Positions 1 through 8,131 of a stretch of 17,321 nt of DNA are shown piece after piece. A model generated the notes under the pieces. It made no database searches, was not told the origin of the DNA, and saw only the letters and a program-made list of their open reading frames with translations. Source of the stretch: Bryobacterales bacterium. GTDB taxonomy: Bacteria > Acidobacteriota > Terriglobia > Bryobacterales > Bryobacteraceae. The position numbers and the translations under genes are program-made. Location of the stretch: positions 1-17,321 of the forward strand of contig JADYZL010000231.1 of NCBI GenBank assembly GCA_020853155.1, read 5' to 3'. Positions within the stretch are counted from its first letter, which is position 1, and every line of letters starts with the position of its first letter.

Positions 1-1838
1 AATCCATTTACTCGGTTCTGATCAGCCCCGAAGGCGGAAACTTCCGGGCGGAGAACGTCCACCGGCTGATAGGCGAACAGGCCACCAAGGAGAACATCAC
101 GCGCGAACTCGAAGAGTGGCTGCCCTCGGTGGCCAAGCCGGAAGATCGCGTACTGATCTACTTCGCCGGGCATGGCTTTCTCTATAAGGGCGCCGGTTAC
201 CTTGCGCCGTATGACTTTTCCATGCAGGATCCCGCGAAGTTTGGCTACCCGATGCAGAGCCTTGGCGAAGTGATCGGCGGCAAGATCAAGGCGCGCTGGA
301 AGGTGCTGCTCACGGATAGCTGCCACAGCGGCATCATCGCGCCGGAGGATAGCGCGCAACTGAATTCGCGCCTCGTGAACCTCTCGCAATCGCTCTTCTC
401 GCTCACCGCCAGCCGGGATCGCGAACGGAGCTTTGAAAGCCCGGATTGGGGCGGTGGACACGGCGTGTTTACCTACTACGTCGTGAAGGGCCTCGAAGGC
501 TCGGCGGACGAGAATACCGATAGCATCGTGACCGCCGATGAGCTGGCCGAGTACGTCCGGCGCAATGTTCGCGAAGCCACGGGCGGAGAGCAGAATCCCA
601 CGGCGGACCGCAGCAGCTTCGACAAGGACATGCTGCTCGCCTACATCCCCTCGAACAAGGCGCTCGGCGAGGCGCCCGCCCCGAAGTTCGGCGCGCTGAT
701 TTTCGAATCGAACCGCGATGGCGTGGAAGTCTTCGTGAACGGGAAGAGCGTGGGCGTTGTGGATAAAGCAAATCCGCTGCGGATCCCGGGCCTCACGCCG
801 GGCATCCACACGGTGAAGGCGGTCAAGATGGGGTATGAGCCGGACGGCCCGCGGGAGGAGGTGGTGTATCCGGGCCAGGAAAAAACGGTCACCATCAAGA
901 TCCTGATACCCCGGCAGCGCAACCGCGCGGCGGAGGAGAAGTTCGACGATGGCTTGGTGAAATACAACAAAGGTTACGCGAAGAACTACCGGGCGGCGGT
1001 GGCGGATTTTCAAAGCGCTCTGCTGCTGGACCCCAAGTACAGCAAGGCCTCGCTCTATCTGGCCCGCGCCTATAACGCGCTTTTCGACCAGGCGAACGCG
1101 CGGCGCTATTTTGAGAAAGCGATTGAGATCGACCCGGATTTTATGGAGGCCCGCGCCAGCTTTGCCGGCATGCTGCTGGACGTGGGCGATCTTGACGAAG
1201 CGATCCGGCAACTCAACCTGGTGACGAACCGCGACAAATCGAACGCCATGGCCTGGTACCTGCAGGCGCAGGCCTATTGCCGCAAGGAGATTTACGCCGA
1301 TGGCATCCGCTCCGCGGAGAAGGCCATCGACCTGACGCCGGAGAATGGCGAGGCGCATTTCTGGCTCGCCGAAGGCCAGCGCATGAGCGGCGATTACAAA
1401 GACGCCATTAGCTCCTACCAGCAGTATCTCCGCCTCTCGGATTTCAACAGCAAACTTGCCGGGAATCTGAATTACTACGTGTTGGGCTTTCTGGTTGGCA
1501 TGGGTAAGAAGAACCGTGCTTCGCAGCAGGATATCTGGAAGGACCTGCGGAGCCTGGCGTGGTTCGGGATCTGCGATTCCAACCGCAAGCTGAACCAGTA
1601 CGGGCAAGCCATCGAAGCCTGCCGCGAAGCCCTGCGCTACGATTCCGAGGATGCCTTCACACACTACGTGCTCGGCCTGAGCTACGCCCACCAGGCCGTG
1701 GCCAACAATGACCGCCAGCTTTGCGCGCCCGCCATCGAGCAGTTTCAAACGATGCTCGATCTCAACCCCGACCTCGAAGAAGCGGCCTTCGCCCGCAAGA
1801 ATATCCAGAGCCTGGAGGCCTGCGTAGCCAAACCATAA
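1..1838 (+). CDS. Caspase-like (peptidase C14) protein with PEGA domain and TPR repeats, 5' partial
   Basis: The reading frame is open from the first bases of the window, so the N-terminus is missing; the GTG at 129 is internal, not the start. About 611 residues are visible. The first part is a caspase-fold peptidase: a His in YFAGHGF (codon at 171) and a Cys in LLTDSCHSG (codon at 321) form the expected His-Cys dyad. A PEGA-type beta domain follows (about 680-905, around VEVFVNGKSVG and the PGIHTVKA turn). From about 930 to the end are TPR-like helical repeats, e.g. ALLLDPKYSKASLYLARAY and AIEIDPDFMEARASFAGML. Bacterial C14 proteins with TPRs are thought to act as regulated proteases in signalling or programmed death; PEGA domains are often extracytoplasmic, but any signal peptide would lie upstream of the window. 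Substrate unknown. Fold assignment is confident, role is not. Confidence 0.9.
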   Translation, partial: SIYSVLISPEGGNFRAENVHRLIGEQATKENITRELEEWLPSVAKPEDRVLIYFAGHGFLYKGAGYLAPYDFSMQDPAKFGYPMQSLGEVIGGKIKARWKVLLTDSCHSGIIAPEDSAQLNSRLVNLSQSLFSLTASRDRERSFESPDWGGGHGVFTYYVVKGLEGSADENTDSIVTADELAEYVRRNVREATGGEQNPTADRSSFDKDMLLAYIPSNKALGEAPAPKFGALIFESNRDGVEVFVNGKSVGVVDKANPLRIPGLTPGIHTVKAVKMGYEPDGPREEVVYPGQEKTVTIKILIPRQRNRAAEEKFDDGLVKYNKGYAKNYRAAVADFQSALLLDPKYSKASLYLARAYNALFDQANARRYFEKAIEIDPDFMEARASFAGMLLDVGDLDEAIRQLNLVTNRDKSNAMAWYLQAQAYCRKEIYADGIRSAEKAIDLTPENGEAHFWLAEGQRMSGDYKDAISSYQQYLRLSDFNSKLAGNLNYYVLGFLVGMGKKNRASQQDIWKDLRSLAWFGICDSNRKLNQYGQAIEACREALRYDSEDAFTHYVLGLSYAHQAVANNDRQLCAPAIEQFQTMLDLNPDLEEAAFARKNIQSLEACVAKP

Positions 1839-1917
1839 TCCAGGGGATATGGTGTAGACCCTCGCGAAGAAATTGCATTCGCGAAAAATGAGGCTTTCTT
1901 CAGGAGAGAACTTCGCA

Positions 1918-1923
1918 TACAAT
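1918..1923 (+). promoter_or_regulatory. Possible -10 box upstream of the CBS gene
   Basis: TACAAT at 1918-1923 is one mismatch from TATAAT and would place transcription start just before the Shine-Dalgarno sequence. The matching -35 region (about 1895-1900, TTTCTT) is poor. Upstream, TCGCGAA occurs at 1862-1868 and 1879-1885, the second copy inside an 8-bp palindrome TTCGCGAA. Confidence 0.25.
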
Positions 1924-1946
1924 CTCAGGACCAGGAGGTTGTACCG

Positions 1947-2408
1947 ATGTCCCATTTATCAGACTCCAAAGCCTCTGTCCGCGCCTTGCTAGATAGCAAA
2001 GGGTGGGCGGTCCATACCATCGGCCCTGACGCCACCGTGTTTGAAGCGATCAGCCGGATGGCCGAATGCGGCATCGGCGCGCTGGTCGTGCTTGAGGATG
2101 GCAAACTCCTCGGAATCATCTCGGAACGCGATTACACGAGGAAAGTCATCCTGAAGGGCCGCCACTCGCAGCAGACGGCCGTGCGCGATATTCTGGCCGA
2201 GGTGACGGCTCTTGCCGCGCTCGACGACACCGTCGCGGATTGCATGGTGTCGCTCACCGAGAGCCAGGAGCGTTATGTGCTTGTGATTGATCGCGGGGAT
2301 GTTGTGGGAATTGTTTCCCTGAGCGATCTCATCAAGTGGACCGTGGTGGAGCAGAAGGAGACCATCTCCCACCTGCATAGCTACATCGCCGGTGGATACG
2401 CGAGCTAG
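1947..2408 (+). CDS. Tandem CBS-domain protein
   Basis: This 153-residue protein consists almost entirely of two CBS motifs (a Bateman module). The first covers about residues 20-75 (TVFEAISRMAECGIGALVVL, then GIISERDYTRKVI). The second covers about residues 80-135 (TVADCMVSLTESQERYVLVI, then GIVSLSDLIKW). Such modules bind adenine nucleotides or S-adenosylmethionine and act as cytoplasmic energy or stress sensors; stand-alone pairs usually regulate a partner protein. The ATG is well supported by AGGAGG at 1933-1938, eight bases upstream. It lies 108 bp after the caspase gene and appears to have its own promoter. No neighbour is an obvious partner, so ligand and target cannot be named. Confidence 0.92.
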   Translation: MSHLSDSKASVRALLDSKGWAVHTIGPDATVFEAISRMAECGIGALVVLEDGKLLGIISERDYTRKVILKGRHSQQTAVRDILAEVTALAALDDTVADCMVSLTESQERYVLVIDRGDVVGIVSLSDLIKWTVVEQKETISHLHSYIAGGYAS

Positions 2409-2648
2409 GGCGGCATTCGTCCCCGCCCGCGCGTGAAGGTTGGCGCGAAACAGCAGAACCCGCTTCCGCGTTCTAACTCGCGGCGCGGGGTCGCCTTCAG
2501 CGCGAAAGTTTCATGCGCGGCTGGCTTGCGAGCGCTCGGGAGCACTGCGCGAACGGACGCCTGGGTTAGATCAAGAACGCGATCCTCGAACGCGGTGGCG
2601 GTGTCTCATTCCTCCGCTATGCGTGCTATGCGAGGATGGTTTTGTACT
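2409..2648. other. Non-coding spacer upstream of the MFS_3 gene
   Basis: These 240 bp contain no convincing gene, terminator or sigma-70 promoter. The transporter frame stays open back to a GTG at 2433, but the translation there is Arg/Ser-rich and unlike the family. A tandem duplication of a 9-mer (GCTATGCG plus one base) lies at 2616-2633. Confidence 0.4.
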
Positions 2649-4256
2649 GTGTCTGACTCGTGCTCCGAAATTCGCGGCGGCGCGTCCCCGAGTGCGTGGG
2701 CGCCGCTTAGCCAGCCGGTGTTTCGGGCGCTGTGGCTCGCATCTCTGGGCTCCAATATCGGCACCTGGATGCAGAACGTAGGGGCGGCTTGGCTGATGAC
2801 CTCGCTCACGCCATCGCCGCTCTATGTGGCGCTGGTGCAGACGGCCACCTATCTGCCGGTGCTCCTGATCGGGCTTCCCGCGGGGGCTATCGCGGACATC
2901 TTCGATCGCCGGAAAGTGCTTCTGGTGACGCAGGCCTGGATGACGGTTGCCGCCGGGCTGCTTGCCTTCAGCACCTGGTTCGGCTTCACGGGCCCGAACC
3001 TGCTGCTGTTCCTGACCTTCGTGCTGGGCGCGGGCGCCACCGTGAACGCGCCGGCCTGGCAGGCGATCATGCCGGAACTGGTGCCGCGCCCGCAGTTGGC
3101 TTCCGCGATTGCGCTCAATTCGATGGGCTTCAATATCTCGCGGGCGATCGGCCCCGCGCTGGGCGGGCTTCTGATCTCGTTCGTGAACCCGGCGGCAGCC
3201 TTCACCGTAAACGCGATTTCCTTCGTCGGCGTCGTCGCCGTCGTCTATGGCTGGAAGCGGGAGGCAATCGGCCCGCGCGACAAGAGCGAGCGCGTGGTGA
3301 ACGCCGTCATGGCAGGCGTGCGCTACGTGCGATACGCGCCGGAACTGCACGGTGTTTTTCTGCGCACGTTTCTCTTTGTGATTCCGGCGAGCGCGCTTTG
3401 GAGCTTGCTGCCGCTGCTTGCGAAGGAGGATCTGGCGAGTGGCAGCACCGGATATGGCATCATGCTCGGGGCGCTGGGCGCGGGCTCCGTGGCGGTGGCC
3501 GCGCTGCTGCCGCGCCTGCGATCCGTGCTCGGCGTGGAGCGCCTCGTTGGCTCAGCGATTGTCGCATTCGGCCTCGCGAATCTGGGGCTCTTCTATTTCT
3601 CGAACTTCGCCGCCATTATCCTCTCTCTGCTGCTGGGCGGCGCGTGCTGGATTACGATTACTTCGAGCTTCAACACGGTGGCGCAGCAAGCGCTACCTTC
3701 CTGGGTGAGGGCGAGGGGGCTTTCCGTTTATATCTTCCTGTTCCAGGGTGGCCTGGCGCTCGGGAGCACGCTCTGGGGATCCGTCGCCGAACACGTGAGC
3801 ACGCGCCATTCGCTGCTCGCCGCCGCGGTGTCGGTGGCGGTGATGGTTCCCTTTGCCCGCCGATGGAAACTCGAAAGCGAGCCGGAACAAGATATGAGCC
3901 CCTCTCAGCACTGGCCGGAGCCGGTGGTGGTGGAGCCGTTCGAAGCGGATCGCGGCCCGGTGCTCGTGACCACGGAATACTGTATCCGCCGCGATCGCCG
4001 GGAGCCGTTCCTTCGCGCCATGCGGCAATTGGAATCGATCCGGCGCCGCGATGGCGCGATTCGATGGGGTCTGTTCGAAGACCCCGCGAACCCGGGCCGC
4101 TATCTCGAAAGCTTTCTGGTGGAGAGTTGGGCGGAACACATGCGGCAGCACTTGCGGGTGACCATGGCCGATAAAGCGCTCGAAGACGCGGTGCGTCATT
4201 ATCACAACGGCCCCAAGCCCCCCGCCGTCACGCACTGGCTGGCGGACGATGAATAA
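2649..4256 (+). CDS. MFS transporter of the MFS_3 / EntS-like type with C-terminal extension
   Basis: About 535 residues. The transport part (residues about 17-425) opens with PVFRALWLASLGSNIGTWMQ, typical of the MFS_3 (transmembrane secretion effector) group. It carries the loop IADIFDRRKVLL between helices 2 and 3, and about 12 hydrophobic segments. The last ~100 residues, after EPFEADRGPVLVTTEYCI, are soluble; they look like the ferredoxin-like domain (antibiotic-monooxygenase type) that commonly ends these proteins. The family exports small molecules such as siderophores by proton antiport; the substrate here is unknown. The start is uncertain. GTG at 2649 (GAGGA at 2632-2636) gives an N-terminus that matches the family length; ATG at 2619 or 2628 and GTG at 2433 are in frame but add non-conserved sequence. 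Confidence 0.88.
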   Translation: MSDSCSEIRGGASPSAWAPLSQPVFRALWLASLGSNIGTWMQNVGAAWLMTSLTPSPLYVALVQTATYLPVLLIGLPAGAIADIFDRRKVLLVTQAWMTVAAGLLAFSTWFGFTGPNLLLFLTFVLGAGATVNAPAWQAIMPELVPRPQLASAIALNSMGFNISRAIGPALGGLLISFVNPAAAFTVNAISFVGVVAVVYGWKREAIGPRDKSERVVNAVMAGVRYVRYAPELHGVFLRTFLFVIPASALWSLLPLLAKEDLASGSTGYGIMLGALGAGSVAVAALLPRLRSVLGVERLVGSAIVAFGLANLGLFYFSNFAAIILSLLLGGACWITITSSFNTVAQQALPSWVRARGLSVYIFLFQGGLALGSTLWGSVAEHVSTRHSLLAAAVSVAVMVPFARRWKLESEPEQDMSPSQHWPEPVVVEPFEADRGPVLVTTEYCIRRDRREPFLRAMRQLESIRRRDGAIRWGLFEDPANPGRYLESFLVESWAEHMRQHLRVTMADKALEDAVRHYHNGPKPPAVTHWLADDE

Positions 4257-4286
4257 AAACGGGCCTCCCGTGAGGGAAGCCCGTTT
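4257..4286. terminator. Bidirectional rho-independent terminator
   Basis: A 13-bp inverted repeat with one mismatch (AAACGGGC, a mismatch flanked by C-rich arms, and GCCCGTTT) closes a four-base GTGA loop. It starts directly after the stop codon of the plus-strand transporter and faces the convergent oxidoreductase gene. On the minus strand the stem runs into TTTTTATTC, a good U-tract; on the plus strand the tail is the shorter GTTTCTT. It probably ends transcripts from both sides. Confidence 0.85.
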
Positions 4287-4317
4287 CTTGGAATCCAGGA
4301 TCGATGCCGGACTGAGG

Positions 4318-5658
4318 TTATAGGCCTTTTTCGTCCCAACCCTTGCGGTACTTGCGGCGCACGTACTTGTTCGCTTCTTTCATATTGCGAACGCGCATTT
4401 TCCGGGAATCCCATTCGAGGGTCGCCTTTGGGAAGTGCTGCGCCAGCGGCCCAAGCAGCACGGTCTCGGTGAGCGGACCGGAGTAATCGAACTTGGTCGA
4501 AGTCTGCGTGGTTCCGAGGATCGCGTCCACGAACTGGAAGTAGTGATTCTTCGGCTCAATCTCCGGCATCTTGAAATCGGCGAAATCCGCTTCCGGCAGC
4601 AGCCGCGGCATTCCGATGTGAGGCAGCACCATGTTGCCCTTGGTTCCGAAGAAGATGGAACCTTCTCGTGGGAGCCGCTCCACGCCGGCGCGGGTGAGCA
4701 CCTCTTGCGGGGGCTTCGCGTCACCGTCATACCAGGTGATATTCACGGTTTTTCCCTCGGTATATTGTGTGCCGGGGAAGCTATAGTGAATGACGGAATT
4801 GATGGGCCAGTTGTGTTCGTTCGGCGGGGCGCCTTCGCTTCTCACGGAGATGGGCGCGCTCAAGCCGAGCGCGGAGAAGACGGGGTCGTAGATGTGGCAG
4901 CCCATGTCGCCGAAGGTGGCGGTGCCGAAATCGACGCGCTTCCGCCAGTTGCCGGGGGTGTAGTAGTCCTTGATGTAGGGGCGCGCCGCCGCGTTCCCTA
5001 ACCAGAGATCCCATTTGAGGGTCTCCGGCACTGGATCGCTGCCGCCGGGGAATGGGTCCATGTCGCCCCATTTCTTGCTGCTCCAGGCGTGGACTTCCTT
5101 GATCTTCCCGATCGCGCCGTCCTGCACCAGTTTGATCGCGGTGTTGTATTCCTTGCTCGAGTGAATCTGGATTCCCATCTGGGTGACCAGATTCTTCTTG
5201 CGGGCGTATTCGGTGAGCTTGCGCACTTCGTAGATGTCATGGGCGAGTGGCTTCTGCACGTAGACGGGGAGCCCCTGCCGCATCGAAGCCATCGCTTGCA
5301 TCGCGTGCATGTGGTCCGGCGTCCCGACGCACGCCATGTCGATGTTCTTCCGTTCCGCGCGAAGCATCTCGCGCCAATCCGGGTAGACCTTTACGTTCGG
5401 ATCCAGCTTACGCAGTTGGCCGAGCCGTTCGGAATCCACTTCGGCGACGCAGGCAAGGCTGACGTTCTTGTGCCTGGAGATCTGCTGCAGCGTGACATAC
5501 GCCATATTCCCGCCACCGAAGGCGGCAAGGCGGAGCTTGCCCGAAGGCGGCGCCGAAATCAGGTTCCGGACGACGAACGGCGCTGCTACCAGTGCGCGGC
5601 CGCTGTTGGTCAGGAATTGTCTGCGGTTCGGTTTGGTTATAGGTGGCATAGTGAACAT
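4318..5658 (-). CDS. Gfo/Idh/MocA-family oxidoreductase with twin-arginine leader
   Basis: This 446-residue NAD(P)-dependent dehydrogenase belongs to the sugar/inositol dehydrogenase superfamily. The N-terminus has a twin-arginine motif (NRRQFLT, residues 11-17) and a hydrophobic stretch (ALVAAPFVV), indicating folded export by Tat. The Rossmann domain follows with GGGNMA (48-53), CVGTPDHMHA and the EKP-type motif as VQKPLAHD (Lys136). The C-terminal domain contains GDMGCHIYDP with the likely catalytic Asp251/His255. The longest frame starts at 5709, but AAAGGA sits five bases before the ATG at 5658, and the extra N-terminal residues would disturb the Tat leader. Exported members are common in Acidobacteriota and Planctomycetota, usually without a known substrate. 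It stands alone in its transcription unit. Confidence 0.9.
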   Translation of the reverse strand: MFTMPPITKPNRRQFLTNSGRALVAAPFVVRNLISAPPSGKLRLAAFGGGNMAYVTLQQISRHKNVSLACVAEVDSERLGQLRKLDPNVKVYPDWREMLRAERKNIDMACVGTPDHMHAMQAMASMRQGLPVYVQKPLAHDIYEVRKLTEYARKKNLVTQMGIQIHSSKEYNTAIKLVQDGAIGKIKEVHAWSSKKWGDMDPFPGGSDPVPETLKWDLWLGNAAARPYIKDYYTPGNWRKRVDFGTATFGDMGCHIYDPVFSALGLSAPISVRSEGAPPNEHNWPINSVIHYSFPGTQYTEGKTVNITWYDGDAKPPQEVLTRAGVERLPREGSIFFGTKGNMVLPHIGMPRLLPEADFADFKMPEIEPKNHYFQFVDAILGTTQTSTKFDYSGPLTETVLLGPLAQHFPKATLEWDSRKMRVRNMKEANKYVRRKYRKGWDEKGL

Positions 5659-5663
5659 CATAT

Positions 5664-5669
5664 TCCTTT
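5664..5669 (-). promoter_or_regulatory. Ribosome binding site that sets the oxidoreductase start
   Basis: AAAGGA on the minus strand lies five bases before the ATG at 5658. It is too close to the adjacent ATG at 5661 (two bases) and too far from the ATG at 5649 (14 bases), so it favours 5658. Confidence 0.6.
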
Positions 5670-5736
5670 CGCTAAGGGTTCCGCCATGGCAGGATCCCTT
5701 GCGGGCCAAGCCCGCCGCGTCATTCCAGTGCCCGGT

Positions 5737-6996
5737 CTACCCGATGGGAGAGCCGGTGGCGGATGCCGGGAAGAGCGCCTGTGCGCGAGCGCGAAGCGAG
5801 AGGGCTTCACGAAGCAGTGCCGGATAGCATTCGCGATAGTACGCGCCGATGCTGGGGATCGCTACTTCTGAGGACGATGGTTCTGCGTCCAGGGTTACGG
5901 CGGAGGGCGCCACGCTGCGCTCCAAAAGGGAGAGGATGCGTTCGATGTGGCGCAGACGCGCGTGGTGGCGGCCCGTTCCTTTCCCAACGAAGCCCGCCAC
6001 GCGCAATCGTTGGCCGGAGGCGAGGCGGCGGCAGGCGTGGAGCCAAGCCTCGTGGGAGGGGGGGCCTCCCAGGCAATCCTGCACCTGGGCCGGCAGACCG
6101 TGCCAGAGGAAGGGGTCCTGGGTGTTCAAGAAGAGATCCAGCGTTTCCGGGGTCATGACAAAGTCGCGTGGGCGTGGCGCGCCACCTGGGAGTTCGGCCT
6201 CGGGATCTGGCAATAGATGGAGGGTCCGCGGGGCTGTTCCAGGGAGAAAAGAGACCTCGGCGGAAACCAGCTTCGCGAGACGGGGAAGCGCGGGGCGGAG
6301 AATCGGGTGGGCGCGGTTTGCCAGAGTGAGGCACACGCGAACGGCGCTCGCAGCACTTTCCTCCGCCTGCGCGAGCAATGGGGCATCGCCGCTTTCGCGC
6401 CAGTGGTGTTCCGCTTCCCGCCGGGTGAGGTAAGGCTCCGCGATGCCGCCAGAGGCCGTGCGCCAGGCGTTCCAGATCTCGATGGAGAACTTGCGCGCAT
6501 TGCGGTGGTTCTTCTGGCGCAGAGAGCGCGGCACGTAGTTGTCGAACCAGAAGACGAGGCGGCGGATGGCATCGCGAGCGCCAATCGGAACAGGTGGCAA
6601 GGGCGGGATCGCGCCCAGCACCGGAATGGCCGCGCGACGGTCAATGGAGGCGCGGTAAGGGTCGTCAATCGCACTTTCTCCGATGCTTCCGCGCGCATGC
6701 ACTTCCGCTTCTCCCAAGCGCGGAAAGAGCAGATGGGCAAGCCTGTAGCGCGTCCATAGGCGTTCGAGCGCGAGGCCCTCTTCCTCTTCGTTCGTGAAAC
6801 GGGAGAGCACGATGCCGAGATCGACATCGCTCCATGGGAACTGAGCTTCTCCGGATGCGACGCTGCGGCGGATGAAAATGCTCTCTATATCCGGCGTGGC
6901 CAGGCAACGGTTGGAGATGCAGGATGCGGCCGCGCGGTATAGAGCGGTATGCAATCGGGCGTGGCCGGGCGGGCCGGGTGGAGCGGCGCCGGTCAT
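5737..6996 (-). CDS. Nucleotidyltransferase-fold protein paired with an HPr-kinase-like gene
   Basis: A 419-residue protein. Residues 39-63 match the nucleotidyltransferase core of the DNA polymerase beta superfamily: SVASGEAQFPWSDVDLGIV, with metal-binding Asp57 and Asp59 in SDVDL. The usual Gly-Ser before this is Arg44-Ser45. A possible third carboxylate is Glu99 (GEAEVHA). The rest is largely helical and not recognised. The fold transfers a nucleotide from NTP to a protein, sugar or drug; which one is unknown. Its ATG overlaps the stop of the upstream kinase gene (ATGA), so the two are translationally coupled and probably act on the same process. It resembles kinase-nucleotidyltransferase pairs from HprK-related and lasso-peptide loci, but no precursor peptide or cyclase is present. 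Fold fairly sure, function not. Confidence 0.7.
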   Translation of the reverse strand: MTGAAPPGPPGHARLHTALYRAAASCISNRCLATPDIESIFIRRSVASGEAQFPWSDVDLGIVLSRFTNEEEEGLALERLWTRYRLAHLLFPRLGEAEVHARGSIGESAIDDPYRASIDRRAAIPVLGAIPPLPPVPIGARDAIRRLVFWFDNYVPRSLRQKNHRNARKFSIEIWNAWRTASGGIAEPYLTRREAEHHWRESGDAPLLAQAEESAASAVRVCLTLANRAHPILRPALPRLAKLVSAEVSFLPGTAPRTLHLLPDPEAELPGGAPRPRDFVMTPETLDLFLNTQDPFLWHGLPAQVQDCLGGPPSHEAWLHACRRLASGQRLRVAGFVGKGTGRHHARLRHIERILSLLERSVAPSAVTLDAEPSSSEVAIPSIGAYYRECYPALLREALSLRARAQALFPASATGSPIG

Positions 6997-8078
6997 GGCT
7001 GGGCCGCGAAGGTCTTCTCGGCGAGCGCGATCACGGCGGCGGCATTCGCGCCGAGGTCCCGGCCCATGTGGAAGTCGTAGCAGTGCGAGTGCCGGGCAAG
7101 GGCGTGCGCGTTGCGCAGGCGCGAAAGCCCGATGCCCAGCTTGCTCCAGATCTCCCGGTAGCTGCGGCCGAGGACGAATTCCAGACCCTGGAAGAGCCCA
7201 AGGCCCACGATGAGGTTAGGGAGCATCGCCCGCATGGCGGCCCTGTAGGGCGCGGGTTCGAGGCGGGGCGTGGCGCTGAGCGTCCGGTGGCCGAGCAGCA
7301 GCAAACCAGGTTGCGCTTCCGCCGTGACGCGAGAGGCGAAGTAGGAATAGTCCACCAGAAACTTGGGGCCGAACTCCATGCGCTGGATCAGCCGGACGTA
7401 TTCGGGCGGGATCTCGCCTTCCCGCCCCTTGAGGAGGCCTAGCCGGAGCGGGTAGGCAAGGGCGCTCGCATCCCGGGCAATGATCGGAGAATCGTCGGAG
7501 AGGATGCGCGTATCGGGGTGCTTGAGCAGTTCCGCGCCCAGTGTGCTCTTGCCGCCGCCCATCGGTAGCAGCACCAGGATCGAGCGGCCGCGGAAGGACA
7601 TCGCCAGTGCGTGCAGCCGGTGCAGCCGTTGTGCGTCCAAGTGTTCGCCGATGCGTGAAAGCAGGAAGAGGTAAGCGGCTTCGTACACCAGATCCGCATC
7701 CTCGCTAGTCATGGAGAAGCGCCGCGCGGATTCGTCGAGAGTCCCCAGGCCGCGGCCGCCGTAATCGAGCAGGCGTTGTCCGTGGGCGCGATAGACCACG
7801 TTGCGGGGCGTGTAGGCAGAGGCATCGCAGACGGGCAGCCCCTCGTAGCTGGGCGCGCCCTCGTTCAGTTCGAGCACGAACGGGAGCGGGCTTCCCGCCA
7901 CTGATTCGGGCGCCTGGAAATACGCGAAATCCGAGGCGATCCCGGCAATGGCCTGTTCACTCGTGCCGGCGAGACGAAACTCGAACCCGTACACCGAGAA
8001 GGCGGAGGAAAGTGGCCCGCCGCCCGGCGGAGAGTCCGGCAAAGAAAGAGGCGATGAAGCTGTGTGGCGCACTGTCAC
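6993..8078 (-). CDS. HPr kinase/phosphorylase-like P-loop kinase (HprK-related)
   Basis: A 361-residue protein resembling the catalytic domain of HPr kinase. A Walker A loop is visible at residues 173-180 (MGGGKSTL). Upstream is RLHALAM around His156, and downstream is ILSDDSPII with Asp195-Asp196, both as in HPrK. The N-terminal ~130 residues do not match the HPrK regulatory domain, so this is an HprK-related kinase, not the carbon-catabolite enzyme. Relatives phosphorylate Ser residues on proteins or peptides, or are found beside glycan biosynthesis and RiPP genes. GTG at 8078 is the likely start, although no clear Shine-Dalgarno sequence precedes it. It is the first gene of a two-gene operon with the nucleotidyltransferase and is divergent from a glycosyltransferase. 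Substrate unknown. Confidence 0.8.
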   Translation of the reverse strand: MTVRHTASSPLSLPDSPPGGGPLSSAFSVYGFEFRLAGTSEQAIAGIASDFAYFQAPESVAGSPLPFVLELNEGAPSYEGLPVCDASAYTPRNVVYRAHGQRLLDYGGRGLGTLDESARRFSMTSEDADLVYEAAYLFLLSRIGEHLDAQRLHRLHALAMSFRGRSILVLLPMGGGKSTLGAELLKHPDTRILSDDSPIIARDASALAYPLRLGLLKGREGEIPPEYVRLIQRMEFGPKFLVDYSYFASRVTAEAQPGLLLLGHRTLSATPRLEPAPYRAAMRAMLPNLIVGLGLFQGLEFVLGRSYREIWSKLGIGLSRLRNAHALARHSHCYDFHMGRDLGANAAAVIALAEKTFAAQP

Positions 8079-8102
8079 GGGTGGCTCTGAGATGGTGAAT
8101 TC

Positions 8103-8131
8103 TTGCCGTTAACAATGGAAGAGATTTTAAT
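8103..8131 (+). promoter_or_regulatory. Sigma-70-like promoter for the glycosyltransferase gene
   Basis: TTGCCG (8103-8108) and TTTAAT (8126-8131) are separated by 17 bp in a locally AT-rich stretch. They would start a transcript about 17 bases before the ATG at 8155. This lies in the 76-bp divergent gap to the kinase gene. Confidence 0.4.

Noticed and set aside
2433..2648. N-terminal extension of the MFS_3 protein from GTG at 2433
   Set aside because: The extra 72 residues are Arg/Ser-rich, lack family similarity and include a tandem 9-mer; the later GTG fits the family better.
2732..4174. A 480-codon plus-strand frame overlapping the MFS_3 gene
   Set aside because: It is an out-of-frame reading of the transporter, with Ala/Gly/Arg-rich composition and no membrane segments.
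5701..5715. GC hairpin (GCGGGC-CAA-GCCCGC) after the nucleotidyltransferase gene
   Set aside because: The stem is only six pairs and has no T-tract on the minus strand, so I do not call it a terminator.
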